A stretch of DNA of 64,000 nt from a bacterium (lineage in GTDB: Bacteria > Bacteroidota > Bacteroidia > B-17B0 > Aurantibacillaceae). Under the pieces are notes generated by a model that worked only from the letters and a program-made list of their open reading frames with translations, searched no databases and was not told where the DNA came from. Positions 1-9,439 of this stretch are shown piece after piece. The stretch covers positions 62,001-126,000 of the forward strand of contig JAQSCW010000055.1 of NCBI GenBank assembly GCA_029945625.1, read 5' to 3'. Every line of letters starts with the position of its first letter. Position 1 is the first letter of the stretch. A program made the position numbers and the translations under genes.

Positions 1-1
1 T

Positions 2-3000
2 TGTCCTGCAGGCTCCAGCCCCACTATTTCCACAGTAAACGGCGCCTTCTCTCCAACCGTTACAGGGGGTAGTTTGCCTTATGCATTTAACTGGACCGGG
101 CCTTCAGGCTTTACCTCTCTTAGCCAAAACATCTCAAATCTCGCACCAGGCGTGTATAATCTTACAGTGTCAGCAAACGGATGCCCAACGGTAGTTGCCA
201 CAAATGTTGCAACGCCATTGGCACAAGCAATTACAAAAACACTTACTTCAAGCAGCTGCGGTGTATTATGCGACGGAGCCGCTACCATTGCTACTTCCGG
301 GGGAACTCCTACCTACACCTTTCAGTTTGTTACCACGGTTACAGCCACTAATACTACCGGCTTGTTTAGCAATGTTTGTGGAAATTATACGGCCACCGTA
401 ATTGATTCAAAAGGGTGCAGCGTGAGCAGTTCGTCAAACATTCCTGCTCCTGTGCCTTACCTGCCTGGGGTTACTACCACCAGTATTCTCTGTAAAAATG
501 CGTTAACCGGAGTAATAACTAGTTCGCCCACAGGAGGAACTGCACCTTACTCTTACACATTAACAGGTCCGGTAACAAACAGCACAGTTCCCGCAACTGC
601 CTCTCCCGTTACTTTTCCGGGTAAAGGAGCAGGGAGTTATACCTTGTTTATTGGTGATGTGACCTTTCCGGCAACCTGCAGTCAATCTTTCTTAATCGTT
701 TTAGCTGAGCCTGTCGCTACCTTAAATGCAGTTGTTAGCACCACGGCCGCCACTTGCTTTAGTTTGTGTAACGGACAACTAAGTGGTACAGCCGCAGGCG
801 GAACTTCTCCCTATACTTACAACTGGACGTCAAGCATTGCAGCGATTCCTAATTCACAAACAATAATAGGACAATGTGCCGGGCCATTTACACTTCAAGT
901 GATAGACAATAATGCCTGTACTTTTTCTACTACTTCTATATTGACACAACCCACACAAGTAACTGTTACCGTTAATTCAGCTTCTGTGAGTTGTTCTACG
1001 AGTTCAAACGCTGTTTTAACGGCTACCGCAGTAGGCGGATCCGGAGGGCCTTATTCGTTCACCTGGAACCCGGGTGCCATTGTTGGTAATCCTGCTATTA
1101 ACCTTGCCCCGGGGGCATATACGGTAACAGCCGCAGATGGTGCTTGTCCGGGGGGGACCGCATCTGCAATTGTATCTTCACCGCTTCCAATTATTCCTTC
1201 AGTTGTTACCGGCTCAACAAATTGTTCGAATAATTGTACAGGAACAGCAACAATTACAGCCATTCAAGGTACGCCGGGTTATACCTTCAGCGTCAGCAAT
1301 CCTACTTTAAATGTGAGCAACACCACTGGACTTTTCGTGGGGCTTTGCTCGGCAACATATACGCGACTTGTTACCGACGCCAATGGATGCACAACACCCA
1401 TCTCAACATTTTTTATTGGCGCTCCTCTTCCCCTCACTGCGGCTTTAACCGGCACACAAAATAGTTGTTCGTTTTGTTCAGGAGCAGCTACAGTAACAGC
1501 CGGTGGTGGAACTTTACCATATTCTTTTGTATGGACGCACACAGCGGGTGTAATTCCCGGGGCAACAAATCCAACAGTTGCCTCACTCTGCCCTTCTGCT
1601 GCACCTTATACATTAACTGTTACCGATGCTAAATCTTGCACGGCAACTGCATCACCCACCATTAGTGCCGTAATTATTGTTGTTGCGGCAGGCGGACAAA
1701 GTGTGAGCTGTTTTGGTGGAAATAACGGAACAGCTTCTGTGTCTTTAGTAGTAGGTGGCAATCCTGCTTACACGTATAGCTGGATCCCAACCGTACAAAC
1801 CACCTCTGTAGCAAATTCGCTTACTGCGGGCACATACACGGTGAGAGTGACAGATTCAAGTTCGCCCATAAATTGTGTGGGTACAAGTACCATTGCTATT
1901 TTGCAGCCAAGTTTATTGATCGTGCAGGGTACCGTAACAAATGTAACTTGCCCGGGCTTGTTAAATGGCAGCATAACGACTTCTGTTAGCGGCGGACCAA
2001 GCGGCGCTTACACGTACTCCTGGAGTCCATCCGGTCAAACGGTGGCGAGTCCGGTTGGCTTAACAAATGGGGTGCACACAGTTACTGTTACTTCAGGTGT
2101 TTGTAATACTGTTACCACATTTACGGTAGGATCGCCAGATCCGCCAATCACAGGAACTTTTACCGCAGTGAATCCGAACAATTGCGCGGCTCCTAATAAT
2201 GGAAGTATCTGTATCGCAAATGGCGGAGGAAATCTTGCCTACACCTATACATGGTCTCCAAATCCGGGGAACACAAATTGTATTAGCGGCCTAACTGTCG
2301 GTGCATATCAGGTGACAGTAACGAGTAACGCCTGTTTCTCGGTATTTACTACCACCTTATCGCCTCCCATTAGCCCTACTATCTCGTTAGCGAGTTCTCA
2401 ATCAGTGGTCTGTTTTGGAGGAAATACGGGTGCGGCCACCTTTACCACCACCGGATCTGCGCCTTATACGTATACATGGTCACCGGCAACTACTTCCGCC
2501 ATAGCGGGTAATTCTACCTCAGCTTCCAGCATGAGTGCCGGTGTGCTGTATACCGTTACAGTGCGAGATGCCAACAGCTGCACGAATACGGCCGCGGTGT
2601 CACTCACGCAAGCGCCTTCATTTACCGTGGCACAAAATGTTACCAGCGTGACGTGCAACTCAGCTTCTACCGGAATAATATCATTAACTACAACCGGTGC
2701 ATCCCCCGGTGTGCCTGCATATTCATATACATGGTCCAACGGCACAATCAATACCGGCACAAGCTCCTCCATTTCGAGTTTAACGGCAAGCGTCAACTAT
2801 TCTGTGACTATTAAAGACGGGCAAAATTGTACGACCATCCGATCTTTTACGGTTAGTCAGCCTCCTGTTTTTTCAATCACGAGTGTCTCTGCAAATGCGA
2901 CGTGTTTTGGAGTTTGTAACGGCTCCATTGCAGTTACAGCCACAGGTAATGTGGGTCCGGTTTCTTTTAACTGGCCTGCCGTTCCTTCTGCTACATTTGC

Positions 3001-6000
3001 CGGATCAACCAACTCTCTCATTGCCGGTTTATGCGCCGGAATTTATACAGTGGACGTCACGGATGGTCCATGTACTGCTGCGGGCGTGAATACGTTTCAG
3101 ATCACCCAACCCGTTCTGCTTTCGGGTACTGTAATTATCAATCACAATGCAAGTTGTTTCGGACAATGCAATGGTTCGGCAACGTATAGTGTAACGGGGG
3201 GAACTCTTCCATATACCTATACCTGGACGGGCAGCAGTTCTACTCTTATCACTGCTTCCACTTTATGTCCGGTTTCCCACACAGTTTTTGCAACAGATGC
3301 ACAAGGATGCAGCATCTCTTCGGTATTCGCAATTGGGCAACCCACTGCTGCTATTAATGCAACACTCACACCCTTTCATCCAAAGTGTACCGGAGCTTCC
3401 AACGGAAGTGTCAGCACGAGCGTATCGGGAAGTCAGGGAAATGTGTCGTATACATGGGCTCCTTCAGGCGCTGGTCAAAATCCTACCGGTCTGGGCACAG
3501 GAGCTTCTACCCTTGCCGGAAGTAGTTTAATATACACCGTTACGGCAAGCGACGATAGTTTATGTGTATTTACCAAAACAGTTGCCCTTATACAACCACA
3601 ACCACTCATGGTGAATGTTACTTTTACCAATCCTGTGTGTTTTGGAAATTGTAATGGAGCAGCCATCAGTACACCATCTAATGCAGTTGGATCAACAACA
3701 GTCACCTGGCTGCCAATGGGAACAGTGTCTCCTTCTATTGCGGGCCTCTGCAGCAGTCCATTTCTCGGCAATCCCAATATTTATACGGTGAATGTGGTGG
3801 ACGATAATAATTGTACCAATACATTTACATTTGGACTTACTACACCTGCTCAATTAAATATTACGTATACTGCCGGTCCGGCTTTATGCGGTGTAAATAA
3901 TGGGTCAATTGCAGTGGGGGGCACAGGTGGTACCGGTGCTTATAGCTTCTCATGGTTTGCCCCAGTAACCGCTACTAATATCCTGAATGCTCCCTTAAAT
4001 ACTCTAGTGGGAACATTATCACCCGGCGTTTATTCTGTGCAGCTCACCGATATCAATAATTGTGTTACGTCAAGTGTGATTCCAATAAGTGCTTCCAATG
4101 GGCCAACTGCCAATACATCTTCAACTACTGTATTATGTAATGGGTTCTGTACAGGAACAGCTTCCCTTACTGCAATTACTCCCACAAATGCGACGCTTCA
4201 ATGGTTGCCGCCTTTAGCAGGAACACTCACGGCTGCTTCCTTGTCAAGTTTATGCGCGGGAAATTATTCTGTTCAAATCACCAATCCAACGAATAGTTGC
4301 GTGGCATTTTATGGATTCGCTATTTCACAACCACCGCCTGTAGTGACTACTTCTACCATGAGCATTCCTACTTGTTTTGGAATTGCCGATGGATCACTTA
4401 GTATTACTCCGGCGGGTGGAGTTCCAAGCTATACCTATGCATGGACCGGACCTTCATTCTTTACCGCAAACACACAAAATCTTTCCAATGTAAGTGGCGG
4501 AGCTTATACGTTGAATATTATTGATGCAAATAGTTGCACTACTACTTCTACCTATTCAATTCCTGTACTTAATAACATAATCATTCAATCGCCTATTCCC
4601 GTGGTTAGCAATCTGTGTTTTGGTGATTGTAACGGCAGTGCCACTATAAACGTAGTAAGCACTACAACCACGGCTCTTACCGCCACTTTGAGTTGGAGCA
4701 ATGGTCAGTTTGGTTCGGTGGCAAGCAATCTCTGTGCCGGTATTTACAGTGTAATTGTAACCGATAGCAGGGGTTGCAACAGCACCTTTAGTGTGCCTAT
4801 TTCGGCACCTCCGCAAATTACCTTAACAAATACCATCGTACCACCCGATTGTAATAAATGTAACGGATCGGCGGTTGTTGGAGCTTCCGGTGGAAACGGA
4901 CCAAGCTATTCCTATAATTGGACAACCGGTGAAACAACGCCTGCGATTTCAAATTTGTGCGGTGGTTTATATCAGGTGGTAGTTTCCGACGTGAATAATT
5001 GTAAACAACTGAGCAACTTCATCATTAACAGCAGTAAAGGATTTACCGGCGATACCCTTTTACTCAAGCATGAGGTATGTGCCACTCCTTGCAGCGGGGC
5101 CGCAACTGTTACTGCGTTTGGCGGAGCAGTTCCTATCAGCTATGCCTGGATCAGTCCGGCACTCTCATCAACAAGTAATGTTGTATCGAATTTGTGCGCA
5201 GGAAATTATTTTGTACAAATGACCGATGCAAATAAATGCGTAAGAACTTCGCCATTTACCATTAAACCGGCAAATAGTCTTACCGTATCTGCTTTTGTGT
5301 CACCACCGGCATGCGGCTCTATCCCGCCCAACGGGTCGGTTCAAATCAGCGTCTCGGGCAACATTGGAATCCCTACATTTTCATGGGTGCCGGGTGGCGC
5401 CACCTCTCATACCCTTGTGAATTTGGGTGCAGGCAATTACACAGTAACTGTAACTGAGCCGCTCACGGGATGCTCAGCCACAAAGATTGTAAGTATTAGC
5501 AATCTCACGGGCCCCGGAATAGCATTTACACAAAAGAATGTGAATTGCAGTTCTTCGGCCGGTTCAGTGTCTTTAACACTCACAGGTACTACAGCTGCTA
5601 CTTTCTTATGGAGCAACGGTGCTACTACGGCAACTGTAGCAAATCTTCAGGCCGGTGTGAGCACCGTCACGGTCACCGATAGTAATGGCTGTAAATCTGT
5701 GCGCTCGTTTACCATCCTCACCGATCCTTCGGTTGAAATGAATACAAATGCGCAAACCATTCGCTGTAATGCCGGTTGCGATGGCGTGATCACACTTCTT
5801 CCTGTTGGAGGCACGTTGCCTTACCAATTCAATTGGGCTCCTAATACCTCTACCGCAACTCAGGCATCTTCCTTATGTGCGGGAAATTATACAGTGATTG
5901 TTACTGACTCAAAAGGATGCAAAGATACTTCTATCGTAAAACTGGTAAATCCGGTTGCAATCACCCGTACAGTGAATTCCACCAATTCATCCTGCTCCAC

Positions 6001-6961
6001 CATCGCCGATGGTCAGGCCACAGTGACAGTGAGCGGCGGTTTGGCACCATATAAATACAATTGGACAGGTCCTCGTTCTTTCACTGCAACTACATCGTCC
6101 ATAAAAAATGTGCTCGCAGGAAGCTATACAGTTACTGCCAGAGATAGTTTGGGCTGCGTGTCCTCTTCTTCTACAGTAAACATTGTGCCTACCGTAACCA
6201 TTGAAGCCAATGCCGGCCCCGACGTAATTGTTTGTCCTGGCACCGATGTCGTTATTTCCGGATCTAATTCAATTGGAGCCACCAACTATATTTGGCTCAA
6301 TGCAGCTGGTACCGGCACCTATGCTACCACTGTGAATTATGCACTTACCGCCAATGAGTTGGAAACAGGAACGTATCAATTGCTTACACTCTCGGCTTTG
6401 CCAAATTGCAGCGACAGAGATTCGGTAGATGTGCTTGTATACCAAACCCCTTTCCTCGATCCGGGCATTCAATCGTACACCATTCCCGCATCAACTAGCA
6501 CTGTAATAGGAGGGCATCCAACTACCCTCGCCGGGCTGAACACCCATACGTGGTCTCCCGCTAAATATCTCGACGATGCATTCGCTCAAAATCCTGTTAC
6601 CAACAATACAGTGAATGTCACATTCACAGTGAGTGTTTCATTTGGTATTAACTGTTTGTATAGCGACACCGTGCAGGTGTTGATGCTGCCTGAGATTATT
6701 ATTTCAAGTGGTTTCAGTCCAAATGGGGATGGTAAGAACGACTACTGGATTATTGATTACATCCACGAATTTCCTGAAAACACGGTAGAGATCTACAACC
6801 GATGGGGTGAACGTTTGTTTATTTCAAAAGGCTATTCAATTCCCTTCGATGGAAAGTACAAAGGCAATGATCTCCCGGTAGGGACCTACTATTATGTGAT
6901 CAACTTGAACAATACTATTTACAATAAACCTTATACAGGTCCATTAACTATTTTCAGATGA
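2..6961 (+). CDS. SprB-repeat giant surface protein with T9SS type B sorting domain (5' end outside window)
   Basis: The frame is open from base 2, so this is the C-terminal 2,319 residues of a larger secreted protein. It consists of roughly two dozen degenerate repeats of about 80 residues, each with a Cys-x-Gly-x-Cys-Asn-Gly segment, a Gly-Gly-x-x-Pro-Tyr-x-Tyr-x-Trp strand and a Gly-x-Tyr-x-Val-x-Val-x-Asp strand. This is the SprB repeat pattern of gliding adhesins. Composition is rich in Thr, Ser, Asn and Gly and poor in charge. The last about 90 residues (SPNGDGKNDYW, then VEIYNRWGE and PVGTYYYVI) form the gliding-motility-associated C-terminal domain, a type B T9SS signal. The stop overlaps the start of the PorP/SprF gene (ATGA), which is typical for T9SS cargo of this kind. 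Expected role: cell-surface adhesin or motility filament, exported through T9SS. Family is clear; ligand unknown. A TTG at 74 is not the true start. Confidence 0.93.
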   Translation, partial: CPAGSSPTISTVNGAFSPTVTGGSLPYAFNWTGPSGFTSLSQNISNLAPGVYNLTVSANGCPTVVATNVATPLAQAITKTLTSSSCGVLCDGAATIATSGGTPTYTFQFVTTVTATNTTGLFSNVCGNYTATVIDSKGCSVSSSSNIPAPVPYLPGVTTTSILCKNALTGVITSSPTGGTAPYSYTLTGPVTNSTVPATASPVTFPGKGAGSYTLFIGDVTFPATCSQSFLIVLAEPVATLNAVVSTTAATCFSLCNGQLSGTAAGGTSPYTYNWTSSIAAIPNSQTIIGQCAGPFTLQVIDNNACTFSTTSILTQPTQVTVTVNSASVSCSTSSNAVLTATAVGGSGGPYSFTWNPGAIVGNPAINLAPGAYTVTAADGACPGGTASAIVSSPLPIIPSVVTGSTNCSNNCTGTATITAIQGTPGYTFSVSNPTLNVSNTTGLFVGLCSATYTRLVTDANGCTTPISTFFIGAPLPLTAALTGTQNSCSFCSGAATVTAGGGTLPYSFVWTHTAGVIPGATNPTVASLCPSAAPYTLTVTDAKSCTATASPTISAVIIVVAAGGQSVSCFGGNNGTASVSLVVGGNPAYTYSWIPTVQTTSVANSLTAGTYTVRVTDSSSPINCVGTSTIAILQPSLLIVQGTVTNVTCPGLLNGSITTSVSGGPSGAYTYSWSPSGQTVASPVGLTNGVHTVTVTSGVCNTVTTFTVGSPDPPITGTFTAVNPNNCAAPNNGSICIANGGGNLAYTYTWSPNPGNTNCISGLTVGAYQVTVTSNACFSVFTTTLSPPISPTISLASSQSVVCFGGNTGAATFTTTGSAPYTYTWSPATTSAIAGNSTSASSMSAGVLYTVTVRDANSCTNTAAVSLTQAPSFTVAQNVTSVTCNSASTGIISLTTTGASPGVPAYSYTWSNGTINTGTSSSISSLTASVNYSVTIKDGQNCTTIRSFTVSQPPVFSITSVSANATCFGVCNGSIAVTATGNVGPVSFNWPAVPSATFAGSTNSLIAGLCAGIYTVDVTDGPCTAAGVNTFQITQPVLLSGTVIINHNASCFGQCNGSATYSVTGGTLPYTYTWTGSSSTLITASTLCPVSHTVFATDAQGCSISSVFAIGQPTAAINATLTPFHPKCTGASNGSVSTSVSGSQGNVSYTWAPSGAGQNPTGLGTGASTLAGSSLIYTVTASDDSLCVFTKTVALIQPQPLMVNVTFTNPVCFGNCNGAAISTPSNAVGSTTVTWLPMGTVSPSIAGLCSSPFLGNPNIYTVNVVDDNNCTNTFTFGLTTPAQLNITYTAGPALCGVNNGSIAVGGTGGTGAYSFSWFAPVTATNILNAPLNTLVGTLSPGVYSVQLTDINNCVTSSVIPISASNGPTANTSSTTVLCNGFCTGTASLTAITPTNATLQWLPPLAGTLTAASLSSLCAGNYSVQITNPTNSCVAFYGFAISQPPPVVTTSTMSIPTCFGIADGSLSITPAGGVPSYTYAWTGPSFFTANTQNLSNVSGGAYTLNIIDANSCTTTSTYSIPVLNNIIIQSPIPVVSNLCFGDCNGSATINVVSTTTTALTATLSWSNGQFGSVASNLCAGIYSVIVTDSRGCNSTFSVPISAPPQITLTNTIVPPDCNKCNGSAVVGASGGNGPSYSYNWTTGETTPAISNLCGGLYQVVVSDVNNCKQLSNFIINSSKGFTGDTLLLKHEVCATPCSGAATVTAFGGAVPISYAWISPALSSTSNVVSNLCAGNYFVQMTDANKCVRTSPFTIKPANSLTVSAFVSPPACGSIPPNGSVQISVSGNIGIPTFSWVPGGATSHTLVNLGAGNYTVTVTEPLTGCSATKIVSISNLTGPGIAFTQKNVNCSSSAGSVSLTLTGTTAATFLWSNGATTATVANLQAGVSTVTVTDSNGCKSVRSFTILTDPSVEMNTNAQTIRCNAGCDGVITLLPVGGTLPYQFNWAPNTSTATQASSLCAGNYTVIVTDSKGCKDTSIVKLVNPVAITRTVNSTNSSCSTIADGQATVTVSGGLAPYKYNWTGPRSFTATTSSIKNVLAGSYTVTARDSLGCVSSSSTVNIVPTVTIEANAGPDVIVCPGTDVVISGSNSIGATNYIWLNAAGTGTYATTVNYALTANELETGTYQLLTLSALPNCSDRDSVDVLVYQTPFLDPGIQSYTIPASTSTVIGGHPTTLAGLNTHTWSPAKYLDDAFAQNPVTNNTVNVTFTVSVSFGINCLYSDTVQVLMLPEIIISSGFSPNGDGKNDYWIIDYIHEFPENTVEIYNRWGERLFISKGYSIPFDGKYKGNDLPVGTYYYVINLNNTIYNKPYTGPLTIFR

Positions 6962-7875
6962 TGCGTAAACTATATACAATCCTTGTTTTGGTAAGTACGG
7001 GAAGTTTTGCACAGCAGCTTCCCCAGTATTCGCAGTACATGCTTAACGAAATGGCCATCAATCCGGCTGTTGCCGGAAAAGACAATTATTCTGAAGTTCG
7101 ATCGAATAATCGTCAGCAGTGGGTAGGAATCACTGATGCACCGCGCACGTATATGCTTACCTTACAAGGACCCATAAAGGGAAAGAACATGGGTCTTGGC
7201 ATGAGCATGTACACCGACATTGTTGGACCAACGCGGCGAACCGGCCTTAATTTTTCGTATGCGTATCATGTGAAGTTGAAAGAAGACCTAAATTTATCGT
7301 TTGGTTTAAGTGCGGGATTGATGCAATGGGGAATAGACGGAAACAAGATTACACTTCACGATGAAGGAGACCAGCAACTCTTAACAAGTTACAAAACTAC
7401 ACCTGTGCCCGATTTTGGAGCGGGCGTGTATTTTCATAAGAAAGATAAATTCTACGTTGGACTAAGTTTGCCACAACTTTATCAGGCACCCATCAGATTG
7501 TACCCTAATACTTATAACAATAGCAAGCTCGCTCGCCAAATCAACCTTAACGCCGCATACAAATATGCCATCAATGAGGACTTTACCCTGGAGCCTTCTA
7601 TTTTGCTGAAATACGAAAAGCCCGCACCTGCAAAACTAGATGTAGGAGCACGTGCTATTTACAAGAATCAAATCTGGTTAGGAGCTGTATATCGGCATCA
7701 CGACGCAGTTTCGGCCCTGTTGGGATATATGTATCAGGACTATCTGATTATTGGTTATTCTTACGATTTTACCACCACCAAACTCAAACAATATTCAAGC
7801 GGTACACATGAGATCTTGCTGGGGATAAGGTTCACAAAAAAGCAAGCTGCAACCTGGAACAGTAAGCCTCAATAG
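6958..7875 (+). CDS. PorP/SprF family type IX secretion membrane protein
   Basis: This 305-residue protein has an N-terminal signal sequence ending near SFAQQ, followed by QYSQYMLNEMAINPAVAG, the hallmark start of the PorP/SprF family. The rest reads as alternating amphipathic strands of an outer-membrane barrel. Members of this family are needed for surface delivery or anchoring of particular T9SS type B cargo. The start codon overlaps the stop of the upstream giant repeat protein by four bases, so the two are translationally coupled, and this protein is very probably the dedicated partner of that adhesin. The length is usual for the family (about 300-330). Bacteroidota genomes usually have several paralogues, so no sprF symbol is assigned. 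Confidence 0.92.
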   Translation: MMRKLYTILVLVSTGSFAQQLPQYSQYMLNEMAINPAVAGKDNYSEVRSNNRQQWVGITDAPRTYMLTLQGPIKGKNMGLGMSMYTDIVGPTRRTGLNFSYAYHVKLKEDLNLSFGLSAGLMQWGIDGNKITLHDEGDQQLLTSYKTTPVPDFGAGVYFHKKDKFYVGLSLPQLYQAPIRLYPNTYNNSKLARQINLNAAYKYAINEDFTLEPSILLKYEKPAPAKLDVGARAIYKNQIWLGAVYRHHDAVSALLGYMYQDYLIIGYSYDFTTTKLKQYSSGTHEILLGIRFTKKQAATWNSKPQ

Positions 7876-8026
7876 TCGCGCATTTTCTAAGTTAATTTCG
7901 TTCTAATTGTGCTAATTTTTTTAGTGCGACCCCAACTCATTTTTAGATGTGGCTAAACACTTGAAAAATTCCTTATTTAGAATGATTATAAATTAGGGAC
8001 TTGTATAAAATATTTAAAAAATTACC

Positions 8027-8056
8027 TTTATAATTATCAATCTTCTGTTAAATTTG
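8027..8056 (+). promoter_or_regulatory. Candidate housekeeping promoter of the act-cox operon
   Basis: TAAATTTG at 8049-8056 fits the Bacteroidota -7 box TAnnTTTG. TTTA at 8027-8030, 18 bases upstream, is one base off the -33 TTTG box. Transcription would begin near 8062 and leave a leader of about 60 bases before the cytochrome gene. The region is very AT-rich, so chance matches are possible. Confidence 0.4.
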
Positions 8057-8124
8057 CCAACGTTTTATGTCATGAATATGTCATAATTAGAGCGAAAACA
8101 GATTATATTTTCTCATTTTTATAT

Positions 8125-9408
8125 ATGAAAAACCAAATATCCAGGATTCCAATAAAAGCTTTGATGGCGGCAGTTTTCACGGTTTTTTTCTTCTCATCCG
8201 GCCTGCAGGCGCAGGATGGAGCGAAGTTATTCAAGCAAAATTGCGCTGTTTGCCACGTTTCGCATGGTGACCAGAAATTAACAGGACCCGGTTTGAAGGG
8301 GGTTTTTGACCGTGCGCCAAAGGGCGACTGGTTAACTAAGTGGGTATTAAACAGCGAAAAGGTAATTAAGTCGGGGGATGCCTACGCCAATAAGATTTAT
8401 GGTGAAAACGGCAAAGCTGCTATGACTGTTTTTGAAGGTCAACTTAGTCCTAAAGACATTGAAGCGGTATTGGCTTTCATTAAGGCCCCGGCTCCTGTGG
8501 CCGTGGTTGCTCCAAATGCCTCAACAGCACAAAGTGGAGAGCCGGTTCAGAATGGCGGTTCCATAGAGCCCTTGTATCTCTTGTTAGGAGTATTGATCAT
8601 CTTGGCCATTTTGTTGGTGGCTTTGCGCAGTGTAAGAACCTCCTTGCAAAATACCTCCAACCGGGTAGAGGGGAAAGACGAATTACCCGATGTTACCTTT
8701 TGGCAGGAAGTAAAAAACTGGATTTCAGGAAATCGCCGCTTGGTGGGGGTATTATCGATCATCCTTATTTTCGTAGGGATGAAGAGCTGCTGGGATGCGT
8801 GTTATAACATTGGTGTGTATTACAATTATCGTACGCAAGTAGGCTATAAGCCCGAACAACCTATAAAATTTTCACACAAAGTGCATGCAGGAGATAATGA
8901 GATTGCCTGTCAATATTGCCATAATTCTGTTGAAAAATCACGTCACGCAGGTATTCCTACAGTGAATGTATGTATGAATTGTCACAAAGGAATCACCACT
9001 GGTCCGCAATATCAAGGTGTTGAGATTGGTAAAATTTATGCCGCTGCCGGATTTGATGTGAAGACAGGAACATACGATAACAGCAAACAAAATCCATTAA
9101 GATGGATTAAGGTGCATAATCTTCCTGATCATGTCTATTTTAACCACTCGCAGCACGTAGTAGTTGGTCAGGTAGCTTGTGCGACCTGCCATGGCGATTT
9201 AAAAACAATGACAGTAGCTGAGCAAAAAGCGCCTCTCACCATGAAATGGTGTATTGAATGTCATCGTCAAACAGAAGTGTCGATGCAGGGCAATGCTTAT
9301 TATGACAGATTGCACAAGGCTTTAAAAGAAAAATATGCAGGGCAGTACGATGTGAAATTCACCGTGGATAAGATCGGCGGTTTGGAATGTACGAAGTGCC
9401 ACTATTAA
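8125..9408 (+). CDS. actA: Alternative complex III subunit A: multihaem cytochrome c
   Basis: This is the multihaem cytochrome c of the quinol:cytochrome c oxidoreductase (alternative complex III), first gene of the operon. It has a signal sequence, then a mono-haem cytochrome c domain with CAVCH at residues 40-44, two membrane segments (about 150-170 and 205-222), then a pentahaem domain with CQYCH, CMNCH, CATCH, CIECH and CTKCH. Six CxxCH sites are thus visible. The biochemically studied ActA of Rhodothermus is pentahaem, so the N-terminal cytochrome domain is an addition; I recall similar fused forms in Bacteroidota. It passes electrons within the periplasmic part of the complex. The next gene starts 31 bases downstream. 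Confidence 0.93.
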   Translation: MKNQISRIPIKALMAAVFTVFFFSSGLQAQDGAKLFKQNCAVCHVSHGDQKLTGPGLKGVFDRAPKGDWLTKWVLNSEKVIKSGDAYANKIYGENGKAAMTVFEGQLSPKDIEAVLAFIKAPAPVAVVAPNASTAQSGEPVQNGGSIEPLYLLLGVLIILAILLVALRSVRTSLQNTSNRVEGKDELPDVTFWQEVKNWISGNRRLVGVLSIILIFVGMKSCWDACYNIGVYYNYRTQVGYKPEQPIKFSHKVHAGDNEIACQYCHNSVEKSRHAGIPTVNVCMNCHKGITTGPQYQGVEIGKIYAAAGFDVKTGTYDNSKQNPLRWIKVHNLPDHVYFNHSQHVVVGQVACATCHGDLKTMTVAEQKAPLTMKWCIECHRQTEVSMQGNAYYDRLHKALKEKYAGQYDVKFTVDKIGGLECTKCHY

Positions 9409-9439
9409 TAATTACGAATCTTAAGAAATTATATAAGTA

